The notes: a model not told the origin generated them from the letters alone. A stretch of 64,000 bases of DNA from CAZTHM01 sp041946825 (GCA_041946825.1 JBHGBD010000018.1:1-64000); one strand, 5' to 3'. Shown: positions 26,335-36,149, numbered from the stretch's first letter. Translations and numbers: made by a program.

Positions 26335-27686
26335 TGATCCTCCCCGACGGCTTTCTCAAAATCCGCTCTCGCCGTCCAAAAGCCTGCCAAGGCCTGAGCA
26401 TAATCTCGATCCGCGGCCGCCAGCGAGGTCTGCTCGGTCAGCACGTCTTTCAATTGCACCGCCTGCACCTTGTACCGGTTCGTCGCCACGCGAAGTCTCT
26501 CCCGGGCCGTGTCGCGCGTCAGTTGGGCAACTCGCAGCAGGGCGCGGCTTTCCTCCAGCTTGCGGTATCGTCCGTTGACTTCCACCAGGACCTGAGTTTC
26601 AGCCTCGCGAACGGCGCTCTTGGCCTGTTGGACAGTCCGCACCTTCTGGGTTAACTCGAATTTCCTGCGGCCCCAGTCGAATGGCTCCCAAGTGGCGTAA
26701 AATCCCAATGTGGCAACGTTCTTGGGGAGTAGCTCGTAATTGAAGAATGAGAGATAGCTCAGCCTCAGGCTTACGTCGGGGATAAACTCGGATTTCTTCA
26801 ACCGTTGATCGTACTCAGATTGCGACGCCTTCAGACGGGCCTCAAGAATTTCCGGCCGACGGCTGAGCGCCTTGGCTTGGGCGCTTTCGAGATTAATCTC
26901 CGTTGCTGCGGGCTCCGGGACCGGATTGACGGTAAACCCGCTCCGGATGTCCCGCCCCAGGAGCAGATTGAGCTGCTCTTTTTGCGTGGCCATTGCCTGG
27001 CGAAGAACCAGCGCCTGGTACTCGGCATTGGCCAAGCGAGCCTGAACATCTAGGCTGTCGGATTTGAGCGCGACTTGCTGAATCAATCCCTCCCCGACAA
27101 CCCGCTCCAACTCGCGATACAGCTTGAGGGTCTCTTCGACTGCCTCCAGAGCAGACTGCGTCTGAACCAGACTGTAGTAAGTATGCTTAACATCGTTGAC
27201 TACCGACTGTTTTTGCAGTCGAAGATGTTCACGCGCGATGTCTGCATTCAGCTGGTTCAGACGAACACCCAACCCGATCTTGTGGAGTTGAGATAGTGGC
27301 TGAGTGGCCGACGCGAGGACCAAGGCGTTTGGCTGGCGTGGAGTAGAAATGCGAGTGTCCGCTGCTGGAATGGGCCCTATGCCCGGGAACCGGCCAAACG
27401 CGCCTTCGCGGAAAAGGAAATCGACGGGCGTGAGGAGTTGCGACCCGAAGGCAGTAACATCGAATGCCGGCAGTCGCCGCGTGCGAGAAGCCGCGATTTG
27501 GTCAACGGATTTCTCCACTTCAAGCGCAGCGTTCGCAACGGGGCGGTTCCCGCGCAAGGCCAAATCAATCGCCTGGTCTAGAGTGAGCACTTCGCTTGCG
27601 GGAGAGGCCAAATCCTGACACCAGCCTGGCATCCCAAACCATAAAATGACATAGATCAAGACGCGAGGGGCCGTGCGGCGGACCAT
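26331..27686 (-). CDS. TolC-family outer-membrane efflux protein
   Basis: 451 aa. A signal sequence (IYVILWFGMPGWC) is followed by two OEP repeats of long amphipathic helices: LTLDQAIDLALRGNRPVANAALEVEKS near 34-60 and the second repeat starting around LESAQAKALSRRPEILEARLK near 265-285. It forms the trimeric outer-membrane channel of the tripartite efflux complex encoded by this operon. GGAGG precedes the ATG at 27686. It is the first gene of the TolC-adaptor-pump-DUF4136 operon, an order less common than adaptor-pump-TolC, and lies 42 nt from the predicted start of transcription. Confidence 0.92.
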   Translation of the reverse strand: MVRRTAPRVLIYVILWFGMPGWCQDLASPASEVLTLDQAIDLALRGNRPVANAALEVEKSVDQIAASRTRRLPAFDVTAFGSQLLTPVDFLFREGAFGRFPGIGPIPAADTRISTPRQPNALVLASATQPLSQLHKIGLGVRLNQLNADIAREHLRLQKQSVVNDVKHTYYSLVQTQSALEAVEETLKLYRELERVVGEGLIQQVALKSDSLDVQARLANAEYQALVLRQAMATQKEQLNLLLGRDIRSGFTVNPVPEPAATEINLESAQAKALSRRPEILEARLKASQSEYDQRLKKSEFIPDVSLRLSYLSFFNYELLPKNVATLGFYATWEPFDWGRRKFELTQKVRTVQQAKSAVREAETQVLVEVNGRYRKLEESRALLRVAQLTRDTARERLRVATNRYKVQAVQLKDVLTEQTSLAAADRDYAQALAGFWTARADFEKAVGEDQ

Positions 27687-27734
27687 TGACGCATTCCTCC
27701 ATTGACAACAATGCGCTCAGGGACAATTGCGCGC

Positions 27735-27762
27735 AGTATAAGACATTTTGTCTGAATTGCAA
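27735..27762 (-). promoter_or_regulatory. Efflux operon promoter with operator-like palindrome
   Basis: On the minus strand TTGCAA (27762-27757) and TATACT (27740-27735) are 16 bases apart. The spacer contains the perfect inverted repeat AGACA-AAA-TGTCT (27753-27741), placed where a TetR-, MarR- or PadR-type repressor would block RNA polymerase. No regulator gene is adjacent. Confidence 0.72.
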
Positions 27763-27869
27763 CTACAAACGGTCCGCCTCTCGGAACACCGGTCTACGGG
27801 CGTATGTTATCTGCTATGTGATTAGGCTGATTAATAAAGCCGTGGTGTTACTTTAGCGAACTGGGTTGA

Positions 27870-28856
27870 CTAGGGTGCAATTTCCCAAGAAGGATCAGGA
27901 TTGTACTCTCGCATCTTTCTTCCAAGCTCTACAGTGTCCTCACCCAAGTCTCTTTGGTAGACAATGCCATCCTGATTGACGATGAACGTCATCACGCCGC
28001 TCAATCGGTATTTTGCCGGGAAAGCTACCAAGGCGAACCCCCGCGTCATTTTCTTGTCGACCAGGTATCCTATCTCACCCTCAGCGAAATAGCTCTTCGC
28101 GCCGTCCGGAGCGTCGGTCCCCTGGGCCATAAGAATTCGGAAGAAGTAGCCGTGAAAGGGCTTGGGGCGTCTCTCGGGTCCGGGGTAGCCCTCCTGCTCG
28201 GCAAGTTCCACGAGCGCTGCGGCCGGACTTCTCTCCCCGACTCCATCCGCCTTCCAGTAAAGGCCGTCATGTTTGCCGGGATCACTCAGAAACTTCTGCG
28301 CATAAACACCGGGAAGCGTGTTCTGGTCGTGGAACTTGCTGGCGTATTCTCTCTGCAGTTCTACATAGAGCCTGCAAACCTTGATAGCTGCGGATTCATT
28401 GCTGCTGATCCGACGTCGGAGGAGTTCACCGCTTCCTTCGAGGGTTTCGAATTGCCAGGCGTCGCCGCGCTTGACGATAGGGATGGGAAAAGGCCACTCC
28501 TCCAAACCCACATGGAGGACTCGCCGGGTTTCCCCTGCTGGGGTGAGCTTGTGCCGCTCTACGAAAGCTTCGGCGAAGGCCTTTCGGGTTAGCTTGTCGG
28601 ATATTGCGTCCCCGGATGAGATTAATTCTCGTATGCTTGGCCCGAAGATGGTAACAAGGCGAGGGACATCGTTTACCGCACATGCTTCGACGAGCGCTTG
28701 GGCGGCGTCCTCGGGTGAGTCGAAGGCCTTCTGGTTCACTTCCTGAGCCGTTCCAAGGCTTACAAGCGAAATGACAACACTGAGGTTCGCAAGTCCTCTC
28801 CATCCCGTTGGTCGAGATAGTAGGCCATCCCGGAGGCAGTTTGTCTTTAGTCGCAT
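27870..28856 (-). CDS. DUF2950 domain-containing secreted protein
   Basis: 328 aa. A signal-like segment (LSVVISLVSLGTAQ, residues about 25-38) is followed by the DUF2950 fold: FDSPEDAAQALVEAC near 45, LVTIFGP, a central region with NESAAIKVCRLYVELQREYAS near 155 and PGVYAQKFLSDPGKHDGLYW, then GYFFRILMAQG, and a conserved end with FALVAFPAKY, SGVMTFIVNQDGIVYQRDLG. Function is unknown. In many genomes the gene is paired with DUF3300, which is missing here. The ATG at 28856 follows GGAAGG. It lies upstream of the efflux operon on the same strand but the 183-nt gap contains the operon's own promoter. Confidence 0.9.
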   Translation of the reverse strand: MRLKTNCLRDGLLSRPTGWRGLANLSVVISLVSLGTAQEVNQKAFDSPEDAAQALVEACAVNDVPRLVTIFGPSIRELISSGDAISDKLTRKAFAEAFVERHKLTPAGETRRVLHVGLEEWPFPIPIVKRGDAWQFETLEGSGELLRRRISSNESAAIKVCRLYVELQREYASKFHDQNTLPGVYAQKFLSDPGKHDGLYWKADGVGERSPAAALVELAEQEGYPGPERRPKPFHGYFFRILMAQGTDAPDGAKSYFAEGEIGYLVDKKMTRGFALVAFPAKYRLSGVMTFIVNQDGIVYQRDLGEDTVELGRKMREYNPDPSWEIAP

Positions 28857-29498
28857 TTTCTTTGCCTTCCTCGACTACTTTCAAATTTTCCGACAGCGCT
28901 CGCCCCGAAAATGAAGAACGGAGGTAAGAGACGCCGAGGATTTTAGCCTAAAATCCGAATCGAACGCCAGTTTTGACGAGACGTGACCTCATCACCGACC
29001 CACAATCAGGGCCACACTCGCACCTGATATTTCCCTGAAGGCCGTTCCCAGGAAGTGCCCCGCCTGACGTCGCCCTTGTCGCGAAGCAGAAACGGAATCC
29101 GTGCGTCTAAGGGGCTCGGGAACGCGAGTAGAAACTATCCATTTCGAGATTGGGCTTGTGTAAGGCGGTGCCACAGAGTACGCCCCTTCCTTAATTACCG
29201 GGGATAAACGGAGTCCACCACATCAAACTAGAGTTACGATACCTTGAAATAAACCCCAGGACAGTCCCTGGTGGGAACATGTGGCCCCAAAATACGCGCC
29301 CAGACTAATGCAAAAAAACGGACAAAATTACCTTGACTTACTAATATTCGCGGGTCTAATCTGCGCCTGGGGCAAGACCCCAGGGGCACAAGGCAAACCA
29401 CATAGGACCTTTGGAAGTACATTCGAACGACTGTCGGGTCGGGTCGCTATACAACTTAATAAATTAAGAGTCGGCATATCGACTTGGAGGTGGATTGT
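28857..29498. other. Divergent non-coding region upstream of the second TonB receptor
   Basis: No gene was recognised in 640 bases. It includes a candidate promoter for the receptor (TTGACT 29333-29338, 18 bases, TAATCT 29357-29362), followed at once by a 7-bp hairpin CCTGGGG/CCCCAGG (29366-29384). A copy of CCCCAGG also occurs at 29254. An inverted repeat AGTCG/CGACT (29469-29484) precedes the ribosome site. Confidence 0.55.
29333..29362 (+). promoter_or_regulatory. Candidate promoter of TonB receptor 2
   Basis: TTGACT and TAATCT are separated by 18 bases, about 135 nt upstream of the ATG at 29499. The match is moderate. The adjacent downstream hairpin (29366-29384) could form at the 5' end of the transcript. 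Confidence 0.4.
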
Positions 29499-32400
29499 AT
29501 GCATTGCAGGCGACATACACTCACTGGACTGGCTCTACGGTCGTCGATGGGCAACTCCCCGCGCGTGGCGATTCTGCTGGCTACCTTTCTCACGGCGTTT
29601 GCGCTTCCGACGATGGCGCAGGTCTATTCAGGGTCGTTGACGGGCGTCGTCAGTGACCCGACAGGAGCCGTGGTACCTGGAAGCAAAGTGACCATCACCG
29701 ATGTTGCCAAGGGGTACGCGTATAGCGCCACAACCGACGAAGTGGGGCGCTATGTGATTTCCAGCCTTCCGCCCAGCACCTACAAGCTGACAGTCGAGGC
29801 GCATGGTTTCAAGACGGCCGTTCGGGACGGCATTACCCTCGACGTGAATCAACGAGCCAGCTTGGATGTTCGTCTGGAGCTGGGGCAAGCCGTGCAATTG
29901 CTTGAAGTGGTGGGAGCAGCACCGGTACTCTCCACCCAGGACGCGGTCCAAGGGCAGGAACTCAATCGGACGTTTGTCAACGATCTACCCTTGGTGGGCC
30001 GCGCAATTTTCGATTTGGCGTTTCTGACTCCCGGCGTCGTCCAGGCGCCCGGGGCCACGTTCGGACCCAATTCAATGGCCATCAACTGGTCGTCAAACGG
30101 TGGTCGAAACTCCACGGCAGAAGTACTGATCGACGGCGTGACCGCGACAAGCTACGAAGCCAACACCGCGGTCAACAATGTCCTTTACCAGCCGTCGGTG
30201 GACGCGGTGCAGGAGTTCAAAGTTCAAAACAGCAACTTCTCCGCGGAAGTGGGATTCACCGGCAATACCTATGTCAACATGGTTCTGCGCTCCGGCACCA
30301 ACCAAATTCACGGGAGCGCCTGGAATTTCCTGCGGAACGACAAGCTGGACGCCAACGACTGGTTCAGCAACCGGTCGGGCGGAAAGATCGCTCCGCTGCG
30401 GCGGAACCAGTTCGGGTTCACCGTCGGCGGCCCGATCCGGCGCGACAAGACGTTCTTTTTCGGTGATTTCGAAGGTACGCGCGAGCACTCTCTCGCCGTT
30501 CACAGCGCCGGTGTCCCCAGTGCTGCGATGCGACAGGGTGATTTCGGAGAAATCTGCACCGCCGGCTTCGACGCCAACGGCCTCTGCGCGGATGGAGAGC
30601 AACAACTTTGGGACCCATACTCCGGCATCTATGATGCCGGCAACGGCGGCCCAACCTTGCGTACCTTTATTCCGTTCAATAACCTTGCCACCTACATGAG
30701 CGACATCAACGATCCCAACAACGTGATGGCGCAGCTTCCGGCCACACAGCAACTTCCGCAGGTGCCGGGCAACCTGATCGACCCCGTGTCGTACAATATG
30801 ATGCAGTTCTATCCGCTGCCCAACGTTAACGTCGGCACGCCTCAGTACAATCGCTTCAACAACTGGACGGGGTCCGGAATCAACCTCAACAGCAACGACC
30901 AATTTGACGTTCGCGTGGACCACCGATTCACTGACGCCACCACGATCTATGGCCGTTTCTCGTGGGGGCGCAACTCCTATCATGGAGCCAACTGCTTCAA
31001 CAATCCGCTCGATCCCTGCACGCAAGGTCCGGGTGCCGGGGGGACACGTTCGGCGGTTCTTACCATGAACCATACTTTCAGCCCCACCACCTTATTGAAC
31101 GCCTCCTATGGATTTACGCGCTGGCGCACCTTCACTCAAGGTATTGCGGCGGACTACCCCGACTTCGACCCTGCCACCACTCTGGGCCTTCCCGATTACA
31201 TCAAGCGATCGGGTACCGTGGCCTCGCCCGTGGTTTATATTTACGGCGGCTACCGCCAGGCATCCGGCGAAGCCCTGGGCGCCCAGGCGTGGTCGGTGTA
31301 CAGGAATGGTCAGGAGGTCCACAACCTCCAGGCGGTGCTGACGAAGATGGCCGGCAAGCACGAACTGAAGATCGGCGGCAGCTTCCGCATGGATCGCATG
31401 AACTGGTATCAGGTGGGAGTTCCGGGCGGGGTAATGGTTTTCGACTTCAACTCGACGTCTGAATATCCGTGGTGGGGCGGCGGCGACGCCATGGCGTCAT
31501 TCCTTACGGGCGTTGGAAGTCCCTCGACCTGGGGTGAATATGAGATCGCTCAGCACATGAGCACTCAGAACTTCCGCTACGGTGGGTACATCCAGGATAA
31601 CTGGCGCGTAACGGATAAGGTTACCCTCGGGCTCGGCCTCCGATATGACCTGGAGATCCCACGCACTGAGCGCTTCAACCGGATGAGTATTCTGCAACCC
31701 GACGTCGCTTCGCCTGTCGAGGCGGGACCGGTGGATCCGGCCACATGGCCGGCTGCCCTGGGTCCGGTGCCCGACCTCAGCAGCCTGCGGGGCGGAGTGT
31801 CATTCGCCGGATTGGACGGCAATCGACGAACCGCCGATGTCGACCGGAACAACTTCGGGCCGCGTTTCAGCCTCGCATACAGAGTCCGGCCCGCCACCGT
31901 GTTCCGACTCGGTTACGGCTTGTTTTACAACCCAACTGAATTTGGCACGGCCGGCGCCGGCCCGGGGGGAATCGAAGGCTTTACCGCTGTCACGAACTGG
32001 AACACCCGCTACCAAGGTAATCCCGTCCTGCCTTCGGGGCGCATGAGCGATCCCTGGCCGGATGGCGGGCCGACGCTTCCCACCGGCAGTTCACTGGGTC
32101 TGCTCACGCGTGTGGGCCAGGGAGTAACCAGCCCCATTCGGTCCTGGAATGCCACACCGTACACCCAAACTTGGAGTGCAGGCCTCCAGCAGGAATTCCC
32201 CGACCAAATCCTGGTAGACGCTAACTACGTAGGCACCAAGGGAACCAAGCTGTATTACGGTGGAGGCGGCGATCTGAATTACCTCGGTAGCTGGGTCGAA
32301 CAGGCCACTCCAGGGACTGACCTCCTCACGGCGCTGAACACCCGGGTGCCCAACCCCTTCTTTGGCGTAATCACGGACCCGACTTCCAGCTTGTCAGGGC

Positions 32401-33236
32401 CGGAAGTCTCGGCGTCGCAGCTCCTGCGACCGTATCCGCAGTTCACGGGCTTCAGCACATTCCCACCTCCGTTTGCCAACTCCATCTACCACGCGTTCCA
32501 GTTGAAGGTGGAAAAACGGATGTCCCAGGGGCTCCAGTTGCTCGTCACTTACACCGCCGGCAAGTCCATCGATGACGCATCGCTCAGTACATACACGGAG
32601 TGGATGGGTGGCTTCAGCGAAAACGCCAACCCCAACAACCGCAAACTGATGCGATCTCTTTCGGAATGGGATATCTCACAGGTATTCCAGATCGCCTACG
32701 TCTATCAATTGCCGTTCGGACGGGGAAAGACCTGGGGAGCTGGCTGGAATTCAATCCTCAACGGTTTCCTGGGTGGCTGGCAAACGAATGGTATCTGGCG
32801 CTTCGACACAGGCCAGCCTATCCATCTAGGGTTGAGCGGCGGCCAGAGCCCGATCACTTACGGTGGTCAGCACCCCAACCTCACGGCGCCGCTTTTTGCC
32901 AACCCGAAGTCAAAGTGGTTCACGGATGGGTTTTTTGCGGATCCTTGGGTGGCGACCCTACCCACGCCCTACACACTCGGGACTGCTCCCCGGATGCTGC
33001 CCAACATCCGCTATCCCGGAACCAACACGGCCTCGCTTTCGGTATTCAAGGAAATCTCGTTGGCGGCGCTCCGCGAGGGGTCGCGACTGGAATTCCGGGC
33101 CGAAGCGTTCAACGCCCTGAACCACCCGCAGTTCGGATGCATCAACAGTACGGTTAATACCGGCGGGTTTGGCGAGGTCCAATGCCAAGCCAACCTGCCG
33201 CGCGAAATCCAGATGGCCTTGAAGTTCTACTGGTGA
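29499..33236 (+). CDS. Oar-like TonB-dependent receptor 2
   Basis: 1245 aa from the ATG at 29499, which has GGAGGT eight nt upstream; an in-frame TTG at 29484 precedes that site and is rejected. A signal peptide (VAILLATFLTAFALPTMAQ, cleavage near residue 40) is followed by a carboxypeptidase D-regulatory domain (GVVSDPTGAVVPGSKVTITD, YKLTVEAHGFK), a plug (LPLVGRAIFDLAFLTPGV, STAEVLIDGVTA, FSAEVGFTGNTYVNMVLRSG) and a beta-barrel to the C-terminal ...ALKFYW. It is a glycan or peptide receptor/transporter of the Oar type. It is related to the receptor at 10136-13567 in layout but diverged in sequence (for example PLVGRAIFD against PLNGRDFFS). It is transcribed alone and closed by a strong terminator. 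Confidence 0.93.
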   Translation: MHCRRHTLTGLALRSSMGNSPRVAILLATFLTAFALPTMAQVYSGSLTGVVSDPTGAVVPGSKVTITDVAKGYAYSATTDEVGRYVISSLPPSTYKLTVEAHGFKTAVRDGITLDVNQRASLDVRLELGQAVQLLEVVGAAPVLSTQDAVQGQELNRTFVNDLPLVGRAIFDLAFLTPGVVQAPGATFGPNSMAINWSSNGGRNSTAEVLIDGVTATSYEANTAVNNVLYQPSVDAVQEFKVQNSNFSAEVGFTGNTYVNMVLRSGTNQIHGSAWNFLRNDKLDANDWFSNRSGGKIAPLRRNQFGFTVGGPIRRDKTFFFGDFEGTREHSLAVHSAGVPSAAMRQGDFGEICTAGFDANGLCADGEQQLWDPYSGIYDAGNGGPTLRTFIPFNNLATYMSDINDPNNVMAQLPATQQLPQVPGNLIDPVSYNMMQFYPLPNVNVGTPQYNRFNNWTGSGINLNSNDQFDVRVDHRFTDATTIYGRFSWGRNSYHGANCFNNPLDPCTQGPGAGGTRSAVLTMNHTFSPTTLLNASYGFTRWRTFTQGIAADYPDFDPATTLGLPDYIKRSGTVASPVVYIYGGYRQASGEALGAQAWSVYRNGQEVHNLQAVLTKMAGKHELKIGGSFRMDRMNWYQVGVPGGVMVFDFNSTSEYPWWGGGDAMASFLTGVGSPSTWGEYEIAQHMSTQNFRYGGYIQDNWRVTDKVTLGLGLRYDLEIPRTERFNRMSILQPDVASPVEAGPVDPATWPAALGPVPDLSSLRGGVSFAGLDGNRRTADVDRNNFGPRFSLAYRVRPATVFRLGYGLFYNPTEFGTAGAGPGGIEGFTAVTNWNTRYQGNPVLPSGRMSDPWPDGGPTLPTGSSLGLLTRVGQGVTSPIRSWNATPYTQTWSAGLQQEFPDQILVDANYVGTKGTKLYYGGGGDLNYLGSWVEQATPGTDLLTALNTRVPNPFFGVITDPTSSLSGPEVSASQLLRPYPQFTGFSTFPPPFANSIYHAFQLKVEKRMSQGLQLLVTYTAGKSIDDASLSTYTEWMGGFSENANPNNRKLMRSLSEWDISQVFQIAYVYQLPFGRGKTWGAGWNSILNGFLGGWQTNGIWRFDTGQPIHLGLSGGQSPITYGGQHPNLTAPLFANPKSKWFTDGFFADPWVATLPTPYTLGTAPRMLPNIRYPGTNTASLSVFKEISLAALREGSRLEFRAEAFNALNHPQFGCINSTVNTGGFGEVQCQANLPREIQMALKFYW

Positions 33237-33256
33237 AGCCTATCTGGACCCATCTC

Positions 33257-33287
33257 AAGGGAGGGGCATTGCGCCCCTCCCTTTTTT
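33257..33287 (+). terminator. Rho-independent terminator
   Basis: GGGAGGGGC (33259-33267) and GCCCCTCCC (33273-33281) form a 9-bp perfect stem with loop ATTGC, followed by six T. It starts 20 nt after the TonB receptor stop codon. Confidence 0.93.
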
Positions 33288-33300
33288 CTTGGCAAGAGAC

Positions 33301-33329
33301 TGTGACGCCCATCGGCTGCGCGTTAGAAT
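33301..33329 (+). promoter_or_regulatory. Possible promoter of the TPR gene
   Basis: TGTGAC, 17 bases, TAGAAT. The -10 is good and the -35 poor. The same arrangement (TGTGCA, 17 bases, TAGAAT, with GCG just before the -10) recurs at 38765-38793 upstream of the sulfatase-like gene. Confidence 0.35.
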
Positions 33330-33413
33330 AGATGGAAGTCTGCTGAAGCAATTCCCTTGTGGCTTGCTGCGGCAGGACGGGGCACGCGGTTTCCCTTACG
33401 GCCAACTGGGACC

Positions 33414-36128
33414 ATGGGCTTTCGACATAAGGTCAGTGCTGCTTTCGGACTCGCCGTCGTTTTCTCCCTCATCGCATTCGGCCAGGCTCCTCGCTCCGTG
33501 TACGAGGAAGCCACGGCTCTAATTCGGCAGAATAAGCTTGACCAGGCCGAAGCTTCATTGCGGTCCGCGCTGAAGCAGTACCCGGGGGATCCAGCGGTTC
33601 TCGGCCTTCTGGGCGTCGTTTTGGACTCCCAGAAACGCTACGAAGATGCAGAGCGCGAATACAATCGCGCCATCGCAGTGTCGCCCAGGTCGCCGTTTCT
33701 CCAGAACAACCTCGGCAACCACTTCATGGCGCAAGGGAAGACTGACCAGGCGCGTGTCGCCTACTTGAAGGTGCTTGCCGTTGAGCCCAAGCACCCAAAC
33801 GCGAACCTGCAACTGGCTCGAATCTGTGTCGAGAAAGACCAGGGCACCGAAGCCCTCCGCTATCTCGCGAATCTGGGTCCTGGCGCGCAATCGGACCCGG
33901 TGGCGGCTATTCTGCATGCCCAGGCGCTCAAGCTGGCCAACCAGCCCGGTCCCGCCGAGCAATTATTGCAGTCCATCGAACAGCAGGCGGGGAGCGACCC
34001 CCGAGTGTCTTTTGACGTGGGAATGACCTACGTCAAATGGCAGCGCTATCCCGACGCGGAAGCGGCGTTCACTCGCGCGCTCGATTCCGACCCGTCCAAT
34101 TTTGACCTTCTGTATAACCTCGGCCTCGCTGCGCGGAAGGCCAACCATCTTGACCGCGCCCTTTCGGTCTTCCAGGTGGCGCTTCAGCAGCGGCCCGGCG
34201 ATGCCGACTGCCTCTTCAATCTCGCCAATGTTTATTCGGAAAAAGGGCGAAGTGACCAGGCTGTGATACTCCTCCTTCAGGCTCACAACGCCGCACCGCA
34301 GCGCCCGGATATCCTCTACGCCCTGGCACTCGTCAGCCAGGAAATGGGCTTCTACGCTGACGCCGCGACTGCCATCGACAAGTACCTCCAGCTCAAGCCT
34401 CACGATGACATCGCCCGGCGCGAGCGCGGGTTCTGTTACGTGCGCGGTGCCAAGCTCGACCAAGGCATGGAAGACCTCCGTTGGTATGTTGAGAAATACC
34501 CCAAGGACGCGCGCGGCCTTTACGAATTGGCGATCGGAGAAACCGTTCGCGACCGCGAAAAGGCCCTGGCGCATCTCAATGAAGCTTTGGAATTGGATTC
34601 GGCCCTCAACGCAGCAAGGTACGCCCGCGCCATCATCTACTACCAGAAGGGACAATTCCAAGAATCAGTTGAGGAACTGAAACTGGTTCTTAAGGCCGAG
34701 CCGAAGAATTTCCAGGCATGGGATGCTTTGGGGCAGAACTATCTGCGCCTCAACCAAGCCCAGGAAGCGGTTGAAGCCCTCGCCCGGGCCAACGAAATCT
34801 CCCCGCGCGACGCCAAGATCCTGACCCATTACAGCCGCGCCCTGCTGCGGGTGGGGCGCCGTGAGGAGGCCGAAAAGGTCACGGAGACATTCAAAGGACT
34901 GGGCCCCGAGGAGGGCAGGCGGCGCCCTTATGGCGGCTTGTTCGAGTTCCTGCAACTTCCGCCCGAAGAACAGTTTGCGAAGTACACGCTCAATCTCCAG
35001 CGAAGCATCAATACGCGACCGGACGACCCCGGTCTCCGGGTCCAACTCGCCAAGGCGCTCCTCTACGAGGGGAAAATGCAAGAGGCCGTGGAGGCTTTTC
35101 GGGCCGCCCGCCGCCTCACCTCCGATACGACGATATTGGCGAGTATCGGGAAGACTCTGCTCGACTGGGAACAATACGACGCGGCTCGTGAGTTCCTGGA
35201 GACTGTTGCTCTCCAGAACCCCGCCGCGGTTGACGCCCGGATCGACCTTTCGATTGCCGTATTTCATTCGGCGGGGCCGGAACCAGGCCTGAAGGAACTT
35301 GACGAAATCGCCCCCGCGAACCGGAATGGCGACTACTATTTGCTGCGCGCCCAGATTCTCGACGCGCTCGGAAAGCCGGATCAAGCAACTGACGATTTGA
35401 ACCACGGCTTCGAGGCCGATCCTCACCGTCCGGATCTCTACTTCCAGGCGGCTCTATTCCTCGTTAAGCACAAACGTTATCGCCAGGCGGCTGACATGCT
35501 CACCCAGGCCCTGAAGGTTGTGCCGGACTCGTCTGAACTGATGCTCACCCGGGCAATCGTCCTGGAACTCTTGCAGCAAAACGATCAATCACAGGCAATC
35601 TTGAACGAAATCCAGACCCGCTGGCCCGAGTGGGCGTTACCGTATTTGATTAATGGCATCACGCTCGAGATCAGGCTTCGGTCGGCCGAGGCCAGGCCTA
35701 TGCTCGAAAACGCCGTGGCACTCGGGGCGCATGATGCGATGGCGTATTATTACCTGGCCTCCGCAATCATTCACGCGGCTCCGGATGATCTGGACAGCGC
35801 GCAGAACGCAATCGACCAGGCCCTGAAACTTGACCCCAAAGATGCCTACATTCGTTCCTTGGCGGGCAAAATCGCTTATGCGAAGAAGGACTACCCCGCT
35901 GCACTTCAGCACTTAAACGCGGCACTTGAACGCTGGCCCGAGATGATCGAAGCACGGCAGACGCTGGCAGGGGTCTATCGTGCCATGGGCGAAAGAGAAA
36001 AATCCGGCGCCGAATTGAAGGAGATTTTGCGCATTAAGCAGGCTAACCCGACCGCTGACCAAGCTCCTCCCTTTCCGGCCGACGATCTGCTGTTTTCGGT
36101 TCGCCCGCTCAACCGACCTTCGTCCTAG
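33414..36128 (+). CDS. Large secreted TPR protein
   Basis: 904 aa from the ATG at 33414; a longer TTG start at 33357 lacks a signal-peptide-like beginning. Residues 1-25 form a signal peptide (KVSAAFGLAVVFSLIAFGQ). The rest is an almost unbroken array of about 20 tetratricopeptide repeats, with typical W/L-G-Y-A-P positions, for example YEEATALIRQNKLDQAEASL, DPAVLGLLGVVLDSQKRYEDAE, FDLLYNLGLAARKANHLDRA, MAYYYLASAIIHAAPDDLD. No catalytic domain is visible, so it is probably a periplasmic scaffold for protein complexes. It sits between a TonB receptor and a GH9 gene, convergent with the latter at a 21-nt gap. TPR proteins are often found near Oar-like receptors in Acidobacteria, which suggests but does not prove a role in glycan handling. 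Confidence 0.88.
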   Translation: MGFRHKVSAAFGLAVVFSLIAFGQAPRSVYEEATALIRQNKLDQAEASLRSALKQYPGDPAVLGLLGVVLDSQKRYEDAEREYNRAIAVSPRSPFLQNNLGNHFMAQGKTDQARVAYLKVLAVEPKHPNANLQLARICVEKDQGTEALRYLANLGPGAQSDPVAAILHAQALKLANQPGPAEQLLQSIEQQAGSDPRVSFDVGMTYVKWQRYPDAEAAFTRALDSDPSNFDLLYNLGLAARKANHLDRALSVFQVALQQRPGDADCLFNLANVYSEKGRSDQAVILLLQAHNAAPQRPDILYALALVSQEMGFYADAATAIDKYLQLKPHDDIARRERGFCYVRGAKLDQGMEDLRWYVEKYPKDARGLYELAIGETVRDREKALAHLNEALELDSALNAARYARAIIYYQKGQFQESVEELKLVLKAEPKNFQAWDALGQNYLRLNQAQEAVEALARANEISPRDAKILTHYSRALLRVGRREEAEKVTETFKGLGPEEGRRRPYGGLFEFLQLPPEEQFAKYTLNLQRSINTRPDDPGLRVQLAKALLYEGKMQEAVEAFRAARRLTSDTTILASIGKTLLDWEQYDAAREFLETVALQNPAAVDARIDLSIAVFHSAGPEPGLKELDEIAPANRNGDYYLLRAQILDALGKPDQATDDLNHGFEADPHRPDLYFQAALFLVKHKRYRQAADMLTQALKVVPDSSELMLTRAIVLELLQQNDQSQAILNEIQTRWPEWALPYLINGITLEIRLRSAEARPMLENAVALGAHDAMAYYYLASAIIHAAPDDLDSAQNAIDQALKLDPKDAYIRSLAGKIAYAKKDYPAALQHLNAALERWPEMIEARQTLAGVYRAMGEREKSGAELKEILRIKQANPTADQAPPFPADDLLFSVRPLNRPSS

Positions 36129-36149
36129 GCTGGAACCGCTGTCTATGCT

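Noticed and set aside
29254..29384. Riboswitch or attenuator upstream of TonB receptor 2
   Set aside because: The CCCCAGG/CCTGGGG elements form short hairpins, but no conserved riboswitch core (for example a cobalamin B12 box) could be recognised.
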